NCBI GenBank assembly: GCA_027297485.1
Contig: JAPUHZ010000203.1
Location: forward strand, 1-10,121
Direction of reading: 5' to 3'
DNA: 10,121 nt
Origin: Deltaproteobacteria bacterium
GTDB lineage: Bacteria > Desulfobacterota_B > Binatia > UBA9968
In this document: positions 1 through 5,434 of the stretch, in pieces
Layout of the letters: each line of letters begins with the position of its first letter
Numbering within the stretch: position 1 is the stretch's first letter
Notes under the pieces: generated by a model
What the model saw: only the letters and a program-made list of their open reading frames with translations
Database searches by the model: none
What the model was told of the DNA's origin: nothing
Program-made: the position numbers and the translations under genes

Positions 1-650
1 CCAAGGAAGAGCTTGATGAAGTCCCATACCCGGCAACGGAACGTGAATCGGATCCCCCGCCACGAGGTTCGGCTCATGCGATAGCGGCGTGCGGCCACTG
101 TTGCGAAGGGGATGAGCACCATGAAAATGGCGTAAGCAATGACGGCCGCCGTGATTTTAATCAGGTCGCCAACGTCTAACAAGTCCCGCACTACAATGAC
201 CAGACCGGTAGGCACACCAAACACAAGCACTGCCTTTAGGAAACCGATCAGCAACTCCTTGCCTGTGCCATGGTAAGCGAAACGATCTCCTTCGAACTCG
301 GTCTGGCTCAAAAGATACCTTCGGACCCTGACCCTTCCCCAGAAAGAATAGATTCCAAGGGTGATGATCTTTAGAAGGATGTTGACGATATTGATCCCAA
401 AGAGTGATCCTCCGGTGCCGTGAAAGGACAACTGGCGGACCTGACCTGAGTCTGCTTCTGTCTGAAAAGGCCTACGCTGTTCCCCAGGTGGTGTGTGCTG
501 GAAGGGTGGAGTTGTCGGGCTGATGGATTGGGACAGGGGTTGGATCGGTTGAGTCGATGTCTCAGGTCCCTGGGTCCCGCATGATTTGCAGGTCTCGCTG
601 CGCATCTGAATCAGTCCGCACTTAGGACATTTCATGCTGAATATCGTCAT
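1..650 (-). CDS. Zinc-ribbon + DUF898 (YjgN-like) membrane protein, C-terminus beyond the window
   Basis: The reading frame is open from an ATG at 650 to the left edge, giving 216 residues. Seen: the N-terminus has two Cys-x-x-Cys knuckles (CPKCG at residues 8-12 and CKSCG at 21-25), which form a short zinc ribbon. A Pro/Gln/Ser-rich linker follows to about residue 70. The next part has the hallmarks of DUF898/YjgN: FHGTGGSLFGI, then ITLGIYSFWGRVRVRRYL, then a TEFEGDRFAYHGTG block. Two hydrophobic helices follow (about 132-150 and 163-185), then RYRMSRTSWRGIRF. Known: DUF898 proteins are multi-pass inner-membrane proteins of unknown function. The start at 650 is preceded by AAGGAAC at a good distance; an in-frame Met at 635 is less well placed. 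It is 49 bp downstream of the lyase gene on the same strand, so the two may be co-transcribed. The family call is firm; the function is unknown. Confidence 0.88.
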   Translation of the reverse strand, partial: MTIFSMKCPKCGLIQMRSETCKSCGTQGPETSTQPIQPLSQSISPTTPPFQHTPPGEQRRPFQTEADSGQVRQLSFHGTGGSLFGINIVNILLKIITLGIYSFWGRVRVRRYLLSQTEFEGDRFAYHGTGKELLIGFLKAVLVFGVPTGLVIVVRDLLDVGDLIKITAAVIAYAIFMVLIPFATVAARRYRMSRTSWRGIRFTFRCRVWDFIKLFL

Positions 651-699
651 TGGTGTTCCTTGCTTAATGATAGAATTTGCCCGCTTAGGAGTACGCTCT

Positions 700-1605
700 T
701 CAGCTAATTTCCACACCTTCAGGTTGCTTGAGAGTTTGGGCAAATCCAGCTACCTTGAGTAACCCGTCATAATCTATCCCGGTCTCGATACTCATCTCAT
801 GCATCATGAACAGGAGCTTTTCCGTGGCGACATTACCTGCCCCGTTGGGAGTAAAGGGGCAGCCTCCCAGGCCCCCGACGGATGCATCAAAAATCGTAAC
901 GCCAGCCTGAAGCGCAGCGAATGTGTTGGCCAGAGCCATGTGGTAGGTGTCATGAAAATGTGCCGCTAAAGGCTCTTCCGGCCATCGTCCTCCGGCGCGC
1001 CGGAGAAGGCCATACACCTGTGATGGGTTTGCGCGCCCGATGGTATCCGCAAACAATACTTCGTCCATGCCCATATGGAAAAACTCGTCGGCTAGTCGGA
1101 GCGATTGTTCCGGCGGCGTGGGTCCCTCGAACGGACAGACAAAGGCGACCGCAATGGATCCCCGCACGCGCAGCCCGTCCTTTTTTGCTTGTTCCGCAAT
1201 CTGAGCAAACTGCCCCATAGACTCCGCTATGCTCGCGTTCACGTTATTCCGGTTCATCGTCTCCGTCGCCGAGATGACCACGGCCACCTCATGGATCAGT
1301 CCTGCGCACTGACGCGCGCGCTCGTAGCCACGCATATTGGGGATCAGGACCATAAGTCGAGTTCCCCTAGACCGATCAATTCCCTCTAACACCTGTTCCG
1401 CATCCCGAAGTTGGGGGACCCATTTCGGGTGGGAGAACGACGTCGCCTCAATGCGTGGAACGCCGGTACTCGCCAGTGCATTGATGAGTTCAATTTTTCG
1501 CTCTGTGGGGATCTCGGCGGCTATATTTTGAAGTCCATCACGGGGGGCAACATCCACGATCTCAACTCGCTTCGGTATTCTCATCGTTGATTTGAATATT
1601 AGCAT
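700..1605 (-). CDS. HMG-CoA lyase family protein (HMG-CoA or citramalyl-CoA-type lyase)
   Basis: A DRE-TIM metallolyase of 301 residues, the usual length for bacterial HMG-CoA lyases. Known: the family cleaves 3-hydroxy-3-methylacyl-CoA thioesters into acetyl-CoA plus a keto acid, using a divalent metal. Seen: APRDGLQN at 20-27 with the catalytic Arg22 and metal-ligand Asp23; the conserved Glu53; the metal-binding HxH pair His216/His218 in HFHDTYHMA; the GGLGGCPF loop with catalytic Cys249; and Asn258. Differences from canonical HMG-CoA lyases: HFHDTYHM replaces HCHDTYGQ, and SATETMNRNNVN replaces the usual SASE...N-INCS stretch, so the substrate may differ. The start is uncertain. ATG 1605 abuts a GC-rich palindrome and has no clear Shine-Dalgarno; ATG 1584 (MRIPKRVEIVDV) fits family N-termini better but also lacks one. 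It lies 150 bp downstream of a CaiB-type CoA-transferase that could supply its substrate. The fold is sure; the exact substrate is not. Confidence 0.88.
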   Translation of the reverse strand: MLIFKSTMRIPKRVEIVDVAPRDGLQNIAAEIPTERKIELINALASTGVPRIEATSFSHPKWVPQLRDAEQVLEGIDRSRGTRLMVLIPNMRGYERARQCAGLIHEVAVVISATETMNRNNVNASIAESMGQFAQIAEQAKKDGLRVRGSIAVAFVCPFEGPTPPEQSLRLADEFFHMGMDEVLFADTIGRANPSQVYGLLRRAGGRWPEEPLAAHFHDTYHMALANTFAALQAGVTIFDASVGGLGGCPFTPNGAGNVATEKLLFMMHEMSIETGIDYDGLLKVAGFAQTLKQPEGVEIS

Positions 1606-1607
1606 AC

Positions 1608-1625
1608 CCCGCGGCTAGCCGCGGG
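1608..1625. repeat. Perfect 18-bp GC-rich palindrome at the lyase start codon
   Basis: CCCGCGGCTAGCCGCGGG reads identically on both strands. As RNA it can form a 7-bp all-GC stem with a CTAG loop. On the minus-strand transcript it ends two bases before ATG 1605 of the lyase gene and covers the place where a ribosome-binding site would lie. It may therefore block or gate initiation there, or it may be the terminal palindrome of a small repeat element that fills the spacer. Confidence 0.75.
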
Positions 1626-1637
1626 CACATAACCGAT

Positions 1638-1708
1638 GGGGTTTCCAAAGGGGAGAAGCGGTAGCTCTTTCCTTTGGTCGACCTCGGGGTTTCAAACCCC
1701 GTGGTCGA
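1638..1708. repeat. Cluster of inverted repeats with two competing pairings
   Basis: Seen: (a) a long imperfect palindrome at 1678-1708, with arms TCGACC and GGTCGA, one T/T mismatch, then CGGGGTTT (1685-1692) and AAACCCCG (1694-1701); (b) CCAAAGG (1645-1651) with CCTTTGG (1671-1677); (c) a second copy of GGGGTTTC at 1638-1645. The single AAACCCC block at 1694-1700 can pair either with its neighbour at 1686-1692 or with the distant copy at 1638-1644, the latter next to stem (b). The two folds exclude each other. This could be a REP/MITE-like intergenic element or a folded leader in the transcript between the CoA-transferase and lyase genes. I know of no named family that it matches. Confidence 0.7.
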
Positions 1709-1715
1709 TATAATT

Positions 1716-1750
1716 TGATTCCTCTGTGAAGTGAATCCGGGCCGGAATCA
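1716..1750. repeat. Inverted repeat just after the CoA-transferase stop
   Basis: TGATTCC at 1716-1722 pairs with GGAATCA at 1744-1750 across a 21-base loop. Overlapping the right arm is a second small hairpin, TCCGG (1736-1740) and CCGGA (1742-1746). The repeat begins 5 bases beyond the CoA-transferase stop codon on the minus strand. No T-run follows, so it is not a classical intrinsic terminator; it may be an mRNA 3'-end or processing structure. Confidence 0.45.
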
Positions 1751-1755
1751 TTTTC

Positions 1756-2973
1756 TCAAATGATGCCCTCCTGCCGTAAAGTGGCCAGCTCTTCCCTTGG
1801 CAGACCCAACCGTTGGCTGAAAATTTCTTCATTGTGAGCGCCCAAAGGAGGTCCCGCCCACTCTGTTCGTCCTGGCGTCTCGCTCAGGAACGGCAAGATC
1901 CTGGGAATTTTCAATTTCTCCCCGTTGAGAATCTCCACTTCCTCAAACAGGCCGCGTGCATTGAAATGAGGATCTTGCACCATCTCGACGATGCTATAGA
2001 TCGGTCCGGACGGAACGGCGGCGGCTTCCAAGGCGTCAAAGACCTCTTGATAGGTGTGCTGCTTCGTCCACGCTTCGATGGCACTATCAATCATCTCTTC
2101 ATGTGCCACACGGCCCTCATTGTGCCCCAGACGAGGATCTTCGGCCAGATCCTGCCTCCCCATGGCATTCATCAGCCGCTTGTAGATAGCGTCTCCATTG
2201 CCGCCAATGACGATGTACTTGCCGTCTTTGCAAGCATACGTGTTTGTTGGAACAATCCCGGAGACTTTGGCTCCTGACCGCTCGCGGACGTAACCGAGCT
2301 TATCATACTCCGGCAGCAAGCTTTCCATCATATTGAATACCGCCTCGTAGATCGCCACATCCACAACTTGGCCTTGCCCGGTTCCATGGATATCCCGATG
2401 ATACATCGCCATGAGGGCACCCAGGGCGGCATGCATCCCGGCGATGCTGTCTCCGAGGCTGAGATTTGGACGCGCCGGCGGAAGACCCGGATACCCGGTC
2501 ACGTAACGGAACCCGCCCATCGCCTCTGCGACGCTTGCATACCCAGGTCGGGATGCGTACGGCCCTGTCTGTCCCCAGCCCGAAAGGCGTACCATGATCA
2601 GGCCGGGATTGAGCTTTTTCAGGTCTTCGTAGCCAAGACCCCATTTCTCCATTGTGCCCGGCTTGAAGTTCTCCAGCAGGATATCCGCATCCTTAGCCAA
2701 CTCGCGGGCTAACTGCTGACCCCGTGGATGGCGAAGATTTAATGTGATGCATTTTTTGTTGCGGGCGAGAACGGACCACCAGAGGGCGGTCCCTTTGTAA
2801 ACCTTTCGCCACGTCCGCAGCGAATCCCCTCCCTTTGGAGGTTCGATCTTGATTACCTCCGCCCCAAATCCAGCCAGCAGGGCTCCGGCAAACGGACCGG
2901 CTAATAGCTGCCCTATCTCGAGTACCCGGACTCCTTTCAGTGGCATATCTGTCTTTTTAGCTTCCGGACTCAC
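1756..2973 (-). CDS. Family III (CaiB/BaiF) CoA-transferase
   Basis: About 405 residues, normal for this family. Known: family III enzymes move CoA between carboxylic acids through an aspartyl-CoA anhydride on an invariant Asp, acting as interlocked dimers in the cytosol. Seen: the N-terminal signature LKGVRVLEIGQLLAGPFAG, then AEVIKIEPPKGGDSLR, then LLENFKPGTMEKWGLGYEDL. LSGWGQTGPY is followed by the catalytic block LGDSIAGMHA with Asp175 (numbered from this start). The C-terminal ATPGRTEW/PPLGAHNEEI-type region is intact. The chosen GTG at 2973 has AAGGAG 12 bases upstream. A longer GTG at 3006 adds 11 poorly conserved residues with no usable ribosome site, and an ATG at 2946 is also possible. 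Together with the downstream lyase it resembles the succinyl-CoA:D-citramalate CoA-transferase/citramalyl-CoA lyase pair of Chloroflexus. The family is sure; the substrate is inferred. Confidence 0.9.
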   Translation of the reverse strand: MSPEAKKTDMPLKGVRVLEIGQLLAGPFAGALLAGFGAEVIKIEPPKGGDSLRTWRKVYKGTALWWSVLARNKKCITLNLRHPRGQQLARELAKDADILLENFKPGTMEKWGLGYEDLKKLNPGLIMVRLSGWGQTGPYASRPGYASVAEAMGGFRYVTGYPGLPPARPNLSLGDSIAGMHAALGALMAMYHRDIHGTGQGQVVDVAIYEAVFNMMESLLPEYDKLGYVRERSGAKVSGIVPTNTYACKDGKYIVIGGNGDAIYKRLMNAMGRQDLAEDPRLGHNEGRVAHEEMIDSAIEAWTKQHTYQEVFDALEAAAVPSGPIYSIVEMVQDPHFNARGLFEEVEILNGEKLKIPRILPFLSETPGRTEWAGPPLGAHNEEIFSQRLGLPREELATLRQEGII

Positions 2974-2985
2974 CGTCGATCTTCT

Positions 2986-2991
2986 CTCCTT
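2986..2991 (-). promoter_or_regulatory. Ribosome-binding site that favours the GTG at 2973
   Basis: Read on the minus strand, AAGGAG lies 12 bases before GTG 2973. The spacing is longer than ideal, but this is the only good Shine-Dalgarno match near the three candidate starts (3006, 2973, 2946) of the CoA-transferase. Confidence 0.5.
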
Positions 2992-3014
2992 GTGAGACCC
3001 TCTCACCCCTACCA

Positions 3015-3030
3015 GTTAGGGTACTCTAAC
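3015..3030. promoter_or_regulatory. Imperfect 16-bp palindrome upstream of the CoA-transferase
   Basis: GTTAG-G-GTAC-T-CTAAC is symmetric at 14 of 16 positions. It lies about 40 bases upstream of the preferred CoA-transferase start, where an operator or a 5'-UTR hairpin would be plausible. No regulator gene is in the window to pair with it. Confidence 0.35.
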
Positions 3031-3181
3031 ATGGGCTCCAGTGACATTAAAACAAGATCCCACGCGGTAGACAATGGGGTCAGCGAACAAAAAGGGGAAA
3101 CGGGGCCAGAGTCGTTTTTGTTGGACGCAGGAGGATTAGACGAGAATACGTGAATGAGGTATGTTGGGCGTACGGTGAGTT

Positions 3182-3193
3182 TCGTGTACACGA
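3182..3193. promoter_or_regulatory. Perfect 12-bp palindrome, candidate operator half of a pair
   Basis: TCGTGTACACGA is perfectly self-complementary. Its centre is 17 bp from that of the next palindrome (3200-3209), and both contain a GTG/CAC core. Tandem palindromes in a divergent promoter region are the usual layout for dimeric repressors such as the GntR family. The binding protein is unknown. Confidence 0.4.
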
Positions 3194-3199
3194 TCCTGT

Positions 3200-3209
3200 T
3201 GGTGCACCA
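3200..3209. promoter_or_regulatory. Perfect 10-bp palindrome, candidate operator
   Basis: TGGTGCACCA is perfectly self-complementary. It resembles the TGGT-N-ACCA layout bound by FadR-subfamily GntR regulators, but with a two-base centre rather than the usual three. Regulators of that subfamily often control genes for organic-acid and acyl-CoA metabolism, which would suit the neighbouring CoA-transferase. This is inference only. Confidence 0.35.
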
Positions 3210-3311
3210 GTCGATCTGTCTGAGCAAGTATGGCAGAGCTAATTCCACCAGGAGAGGTAATCAGCACACCCCCTGGAAAAGGGAGAGCTACCAAATACTA
3301 TTCAAGATCAT

Positions 3312-3320
3312 AGGGAGGGA
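3312..3320 (+). promoter_or_regulatory. Strong ribosome-binding site of the VOC gene
   Basis: AGGGAGGGA contains GGAGG at 3314-3318, 8 bases before ATG 3327. This is near-ideal strength and spacing and fixes the start of the first gene of the plus-strand block. Confidence 0.75.
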
Positions 3321-3326
3321 AAGACG

Positions 3327-3866
3327 ATGAACCAAGAAAACGTTGCCAAAATAGCGGAGCTGACTCAGGAGGCCACACCGGTACGGGTCAAGAAAATAGG
3401 ACATGTGGTCTTTCGCGTTAGCGACATCGCGCGGAGCACCAAGTTCTGGACAGAGATCATGGGCTTCCGGATCTCTGACCGTAACGAAAAGGGAATGGTG
3501 TTTCTTCGTCATGGATCGGACCACCATAATATCGGGCTAGCCCAAGCCAAGGGGAACCAGGAGCTGCCGAGAGAAGGTGAGATCGGGTTCGATCACTGTG
3601 CGCTGGAGGTTGGGAGCATCTCAGAGCTTTTTAAATATCGAGATTTTCTCCGCTCAAAAAATGTGCCGATTACCTTTGAGGGACGTAAAGGTCCCGGCTG
3701 CAATCTCGGCATCGAGTTCCTGGACCCAGACGGTTACAGGATTGAACTGTATGCCTCAATGGACCAGATTGGTTGGGATAACAAGAGCCGACCGTCTGAC
3801 CAGTGGCGGCGCGCTAAATCTCTCGAGGAGGCGGTCGCAAATCCAGTGGCGGGCGCTAAATATTAA
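3327..3866 (+). CDS. VOC-superfamily metalloenzyme (extradiol dioxygenase / glyoxalase fold)
   Basis: 179 residues, consistent with one vicinal-oxygen-chelate unit of two paired beta-alpha-beta-beta-beta modules. Seen: module 1 begins KIGHVVFRVSD with His26 and contains TKFWTEIMGFRISDR and DHHNIGL. Module 2 begins GFDHCALEV with His90 and ends IEFLDPDGYRIELYA with Glu140. His26, His90 and Glu140 match the 2-His-1-Glu metal triad of extradiol ring-cleaving dioxygenases. Known: VOC enzymes include dioxygenases, glyoxalase I, epimerases and fosfomycin-resistance proteins, and sequence alone rarely fixes the substrate. A hydrophilic tail follows Glu140 (about 40 residues). An N-terminal extension of about 20 residues precedes the fold. 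The start is set by a strong ribosome site. The cupin gene starts 26 bp downstream, so the two are probably co-transcribed. A metal-dependent dioxygenase is likely but unproven. Confidence 0.85.
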   Translation: MNQENVAKIAELTQEATPVRVKKIGHVVFRVSDIARSTKFWTEIMGFRISDRNEKGMVFLRHGSDHHNIGLAQAKGNQELPREGEIGFDHCALEVGSISELFKYRDFLRSKNVPITFEGRKGPGCNLGIEFLDPDGYRIELYASMDQIGWDNKSRPSDQWRRAKSLEEAVANPVAGAKY

Positions 3867-3892
3867 GCCGTATTAGCCGGAAGGATTTGAAC

Positions 3893-4288
3893 ATGAATGG
3901 GCTAAAAGTAATCAAGCGGCGCAACTGCACAAGCGAGACAACCCAGACCTCAGGTATGTCGCGCCTGGCGGGTGTAGCGCGTGAAGGTGCCGGTGCGGAG
4001 CGTCTATGGATGGGCTATGTTACGATGGGGCCGGGGGCCAAGTCGCAAGCTCACCACCACGGTCACTGCGAGAGTGGCATCTACATTATCCGTGGTCATG
4101 TCCGCTTCCGCTGGGGCAGCAAGCTGGAGGAGGTTTCTGAGGCGGGTTCTGGCGATTTTATCTACGTGCCACCTAACCTTGTTCACCAAGAGATCAACCC
4201 TAGCAATAGCGAGCCTATAGAGATGATCGTAGCCCGGGACTCCGCGGAAGGTGTCGTCGTCCATGTAGACCTGCCAGACGCAGAGTAG
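3893..4288 (+). CDS. Single-domain cupin protein
   Basis: 131 residues, the normal size for a one-domain cupin beta-barrel. Seen: motif 1 is G48-x5-H54-x-H56-x3-E60 followed by GIYIIRGH, and motif 2 is G87-DFIYV-P93-PNLV-H98. Together they supply the usual three-His-one-Glu metal site (His54, His56, Glu60, His98), with extra histidines at 55 and 58. Known: small cupins serve as dioxygenases, isomerases, decarboxylases or sugar-binding proteins, so the reaction cannot be read from the motifs. ATG 3893 is chosen because AAGGA at 3881-3885 sits 7 bases upstream; a TTG at 3887 would add only two residues. It directly follows the VOC gene (26 bp), which hints that the two act on the same or consecutive small metabolites. 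The fold is sure; the function is unknown. Confidence 0.87.
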   Translation: MNGLKVIKRRNCTSETTQTSGMSRLAGVAREGAGAERLWMGYVTMGPGAKSQAHHHGHCESGIYIIRGHVRFRWGSKLEEVSEAGSGDFIYVPPNLVHQEINPSNSEPIEMIVARDSAEGVVVHVDLPDAE

Positions 4289-4292
4289 GGTG

Positions 4293-4339
4293 GGGAGTGG
4301 AAGGATAATCGTCTGCTTCCCGTATCGCATGTGACTCCC
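4293..4339 (+). repeat. Bulged stem-loop between the cupin and ADP-ribosylglycohydrolase genes
   Basis: GGGAGT and GGAAG are contiguous at 4293-4303. GGAAG pairs with CTTCC at 4316-4320, and GGGAGT pairs with ACTCCC at 4334-4339, leaving a 12-base loop and a 13-base bulge. It lies in the 68-bp gap between the two genes. No T-run follows, so it is not a terminator; an mRNA processing or stability element is possible, as is chance. Confidence 0.35.
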
Positions 4340-4356
4340 AGAGGTGCCTGCGGCAT

Positions 4357-5376
4357 ATGCCTGGATCGATACCGACGAATCTACCACGGCAAGAGCAGTA
4401 TAGTGGATGTTTGATTGGGCAGTGTTTGGGCGATGCGCTAGGGTTTGTGGTAGAAGGCTACCCTCCGGCCACCTGCCGGAAATACGTTACAGAGACGTTG
4501 AGGAGGGGACGTGCGGGTGAACGGGGTAGCAGTCCGTTTCCTTTCGGTCAATACACAGACGATTCCCAACTGGCGCGGGAGCTCATGCAGAGCTATGTCG
4601 CGTGTCGAAAATTTGATCCGGTAGATTACGCGAGTCGAATCTGTGCCCTCTTTGCGGAAGGAAGAATCGTCGGTCGTGGGCGGGCAACGACCGAAGCTGC
4701 AAGTCGTCTGGCACAGGGCGTATCCTGGGAAGAGGCGGGAACTCCTCCCCCGTCTGCTGGTAACGGCAGCGCCATGCGGGCAGGCCCTATAGGACTGTTT
4801 TTCTTTGACGACCCAGAGCGACTGATTCGGGCGGCGCATGATCAGGGCCGCATTACGCATCAGGATAGACGGTGCTCTGCTGGAGCCGTCGCCATTGCCG
4901 GCGCCGTAGCGTTAGCCCTCCAAAACAGGCCGATTCAAAAAGATACTTTTCTCTCTCAACTCAGCGAATGGGCAGCAACGATTGAAGAGTCAGTGGCCTC
5001 TGGCATTCAGCAACTGAGAGAATGGGTATCTTTGCCTCCTGAGGAGGCGGTGACTTTTATTTCCAGAGCCGGCATGGCTCCCGATGTGTCTGATGGATGG
5101 GAGGGAATTTCACCTTTTGTAACGGCTAGTGTCTTGTGGAGTTTGTATTCGTTCCTGAGATCGCCCGAAGATTATTGGGAAACCATCTGCAAAGCTATTG
5201 CTGTAGGCGGGGATGTGGATACCACAGCGGCAATGGCCGGGGCCATCAGCGGGGCTTATCTGGGACTTAAAGCAATTCCGTCACCTCTGGCGCTTCGCCT
5301 CGCAGACCAGGGAACGTGGGGCTTTGCCGAACTTATGGAATTAGCCCAAAGGTGCTTCGAGGCAAAGATAGGGTAA
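4357..5376 (+). CDS. ADP-ribosylglycohydrolase family protein (ARH/DraG type)
   Basis: 339 residues, typical for the all-alpha ARH/DraG fold (PF03747). Known: these di-magnesium enzymes hydrolyse the bond between ADP-ribose and a modified residue or small molecule; DraG, for example, removes ADP-ribose from an arginine of dinitrogenase reductase. Seen: GQCLGDALGFVVEG at 21-34; QYTDDSQLA at 65-73 with ligands Thr67, Asp68 and Asp69; GNGSAMRAGPIGL at 135-147; RITHQDRRCSAGAVAIAGAV from 165; and the C-terminal metal motif VGGDVDTTAAMAGAI at 283-297 with Asp286, Asp288 and Thr289. All expected metal ligands are present, so an active enzyme is likely. The start ATG 4357 has AGAGGTG about 10 bases upstream. 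No ADP-ribosyltransferase or nif gene is nearby, so the target is unknown; free ADP-ribosyl metabolites are as plausible as proteins. Confidence 0.92.
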   Translation: MPGSIPTNLPRQEQYSGCLIGQCLGDALGFVVEGYPPATCRKYVTETLRRGRAGERGSSPFPFGQYTDDSQLARELMQSYVACRKFDPVDYASRICALFAEGRIVGRGRATTEAASRLAQGVSWEEAGTPPPSAGNGSAMRAGPIGLFFFDDPERLIRAAHDQGRITHQDRRCSAGAVAIAGAVALALQNRPIQKDTFLSQLSEWAATIEESVASGIQQLREWVSLPPEEAVTFISRAGMAPDVSDGWEGISPFVTASVLWSLYSFLRSPEDYWETICKAIAVGGDVDTTAAMAGAISGAYLGLKAIPSPLALRLADQGTWGFAELMELAQRCFEAKIG

Positions 5377-5383
5377 GTCAACT

Positions 5384-5434
5384 ATGATTCGTATTCTCAT
5401 TGTCGTTTTGGACGGACTGGCGATTCATGAATAG
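5384..5434 (+). pseudogene. 16-codon ORF, possible remnant of an alkaline-phosphatase-superfamily gene or a coupling leader
   Basis: ATG 5384 opens a 16-residue frame, MIRILIVVLDGLAIHE, ending at TAG 5432-5434. Its stop overlaps the start of the next gene (ATG 5427 lies inside it, in another frame). The string I-L-I-V-V-L-D-G-L matches the first strand and metal-ligand Asp at the N-terminus of alkaline-phosphatase-superfamily proteins such as cofactor-independent phosphoglycerate mutases. I see no continuation in other frames. It could be a fragment left by a deletion that fused it to the peptidase gene, a short peptide that couples translation to that gene, or chance. The ribosome site (AGGG) is weak. 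Confidence 0.3.

Larger units (their letters stand above)
3031..3326. other. Divergent intergenic region
   Basis: About 300 bp lie between the minus-strand CoA-transferase and the plus-strand VOC gene, so promoters for both should be here. Seen: the two perfect palindromes listed separately and the strong ribosome site at its right end. The best plus-strand sigma70-like match, TACTAT at 3296-3301 with CTGGAA 17 bases upstream, is weak, and I do not call a promoter. Short open frames exist, but none looks coding. Confidence 0.6.

Noticed and set aside
3273..3301. Sigma70-like promoter for the VOC gene (CTGGAA, 17-bp spacer, TACTAT)
   Set aside because: It matches only 3 of 6 and 4 of 6 consensus bases, which is too weak to call in a window of this base composition.
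3154..3330. 58-residue plus-strand ORF ending in an ATGA overlap with the VOC start
   Set aside because: It has no ribosome-binding site and an arbitrary composition, and it spans both palindromes and the VOC ribosome site. It looks like a chance open frame.
3327..3866. VOC protein as a fosfomycin- or bleomycin-resistance protein
   Set aside because: The fold is shared, but the His/His/Glu triad and the FLDPDGYRIELY ending fit dioxygenase- or glyoxalase-type enzymes at least as well, and no resistance context is present.
4004..4387. Long minus-strand open frames opposite the cupin, ADP-ribosylglycohydrolase and peptidase genes
   Set aside because: They lie opposite genes with clear family motifs and show no recognisable domains. 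They are shadows of those genes.
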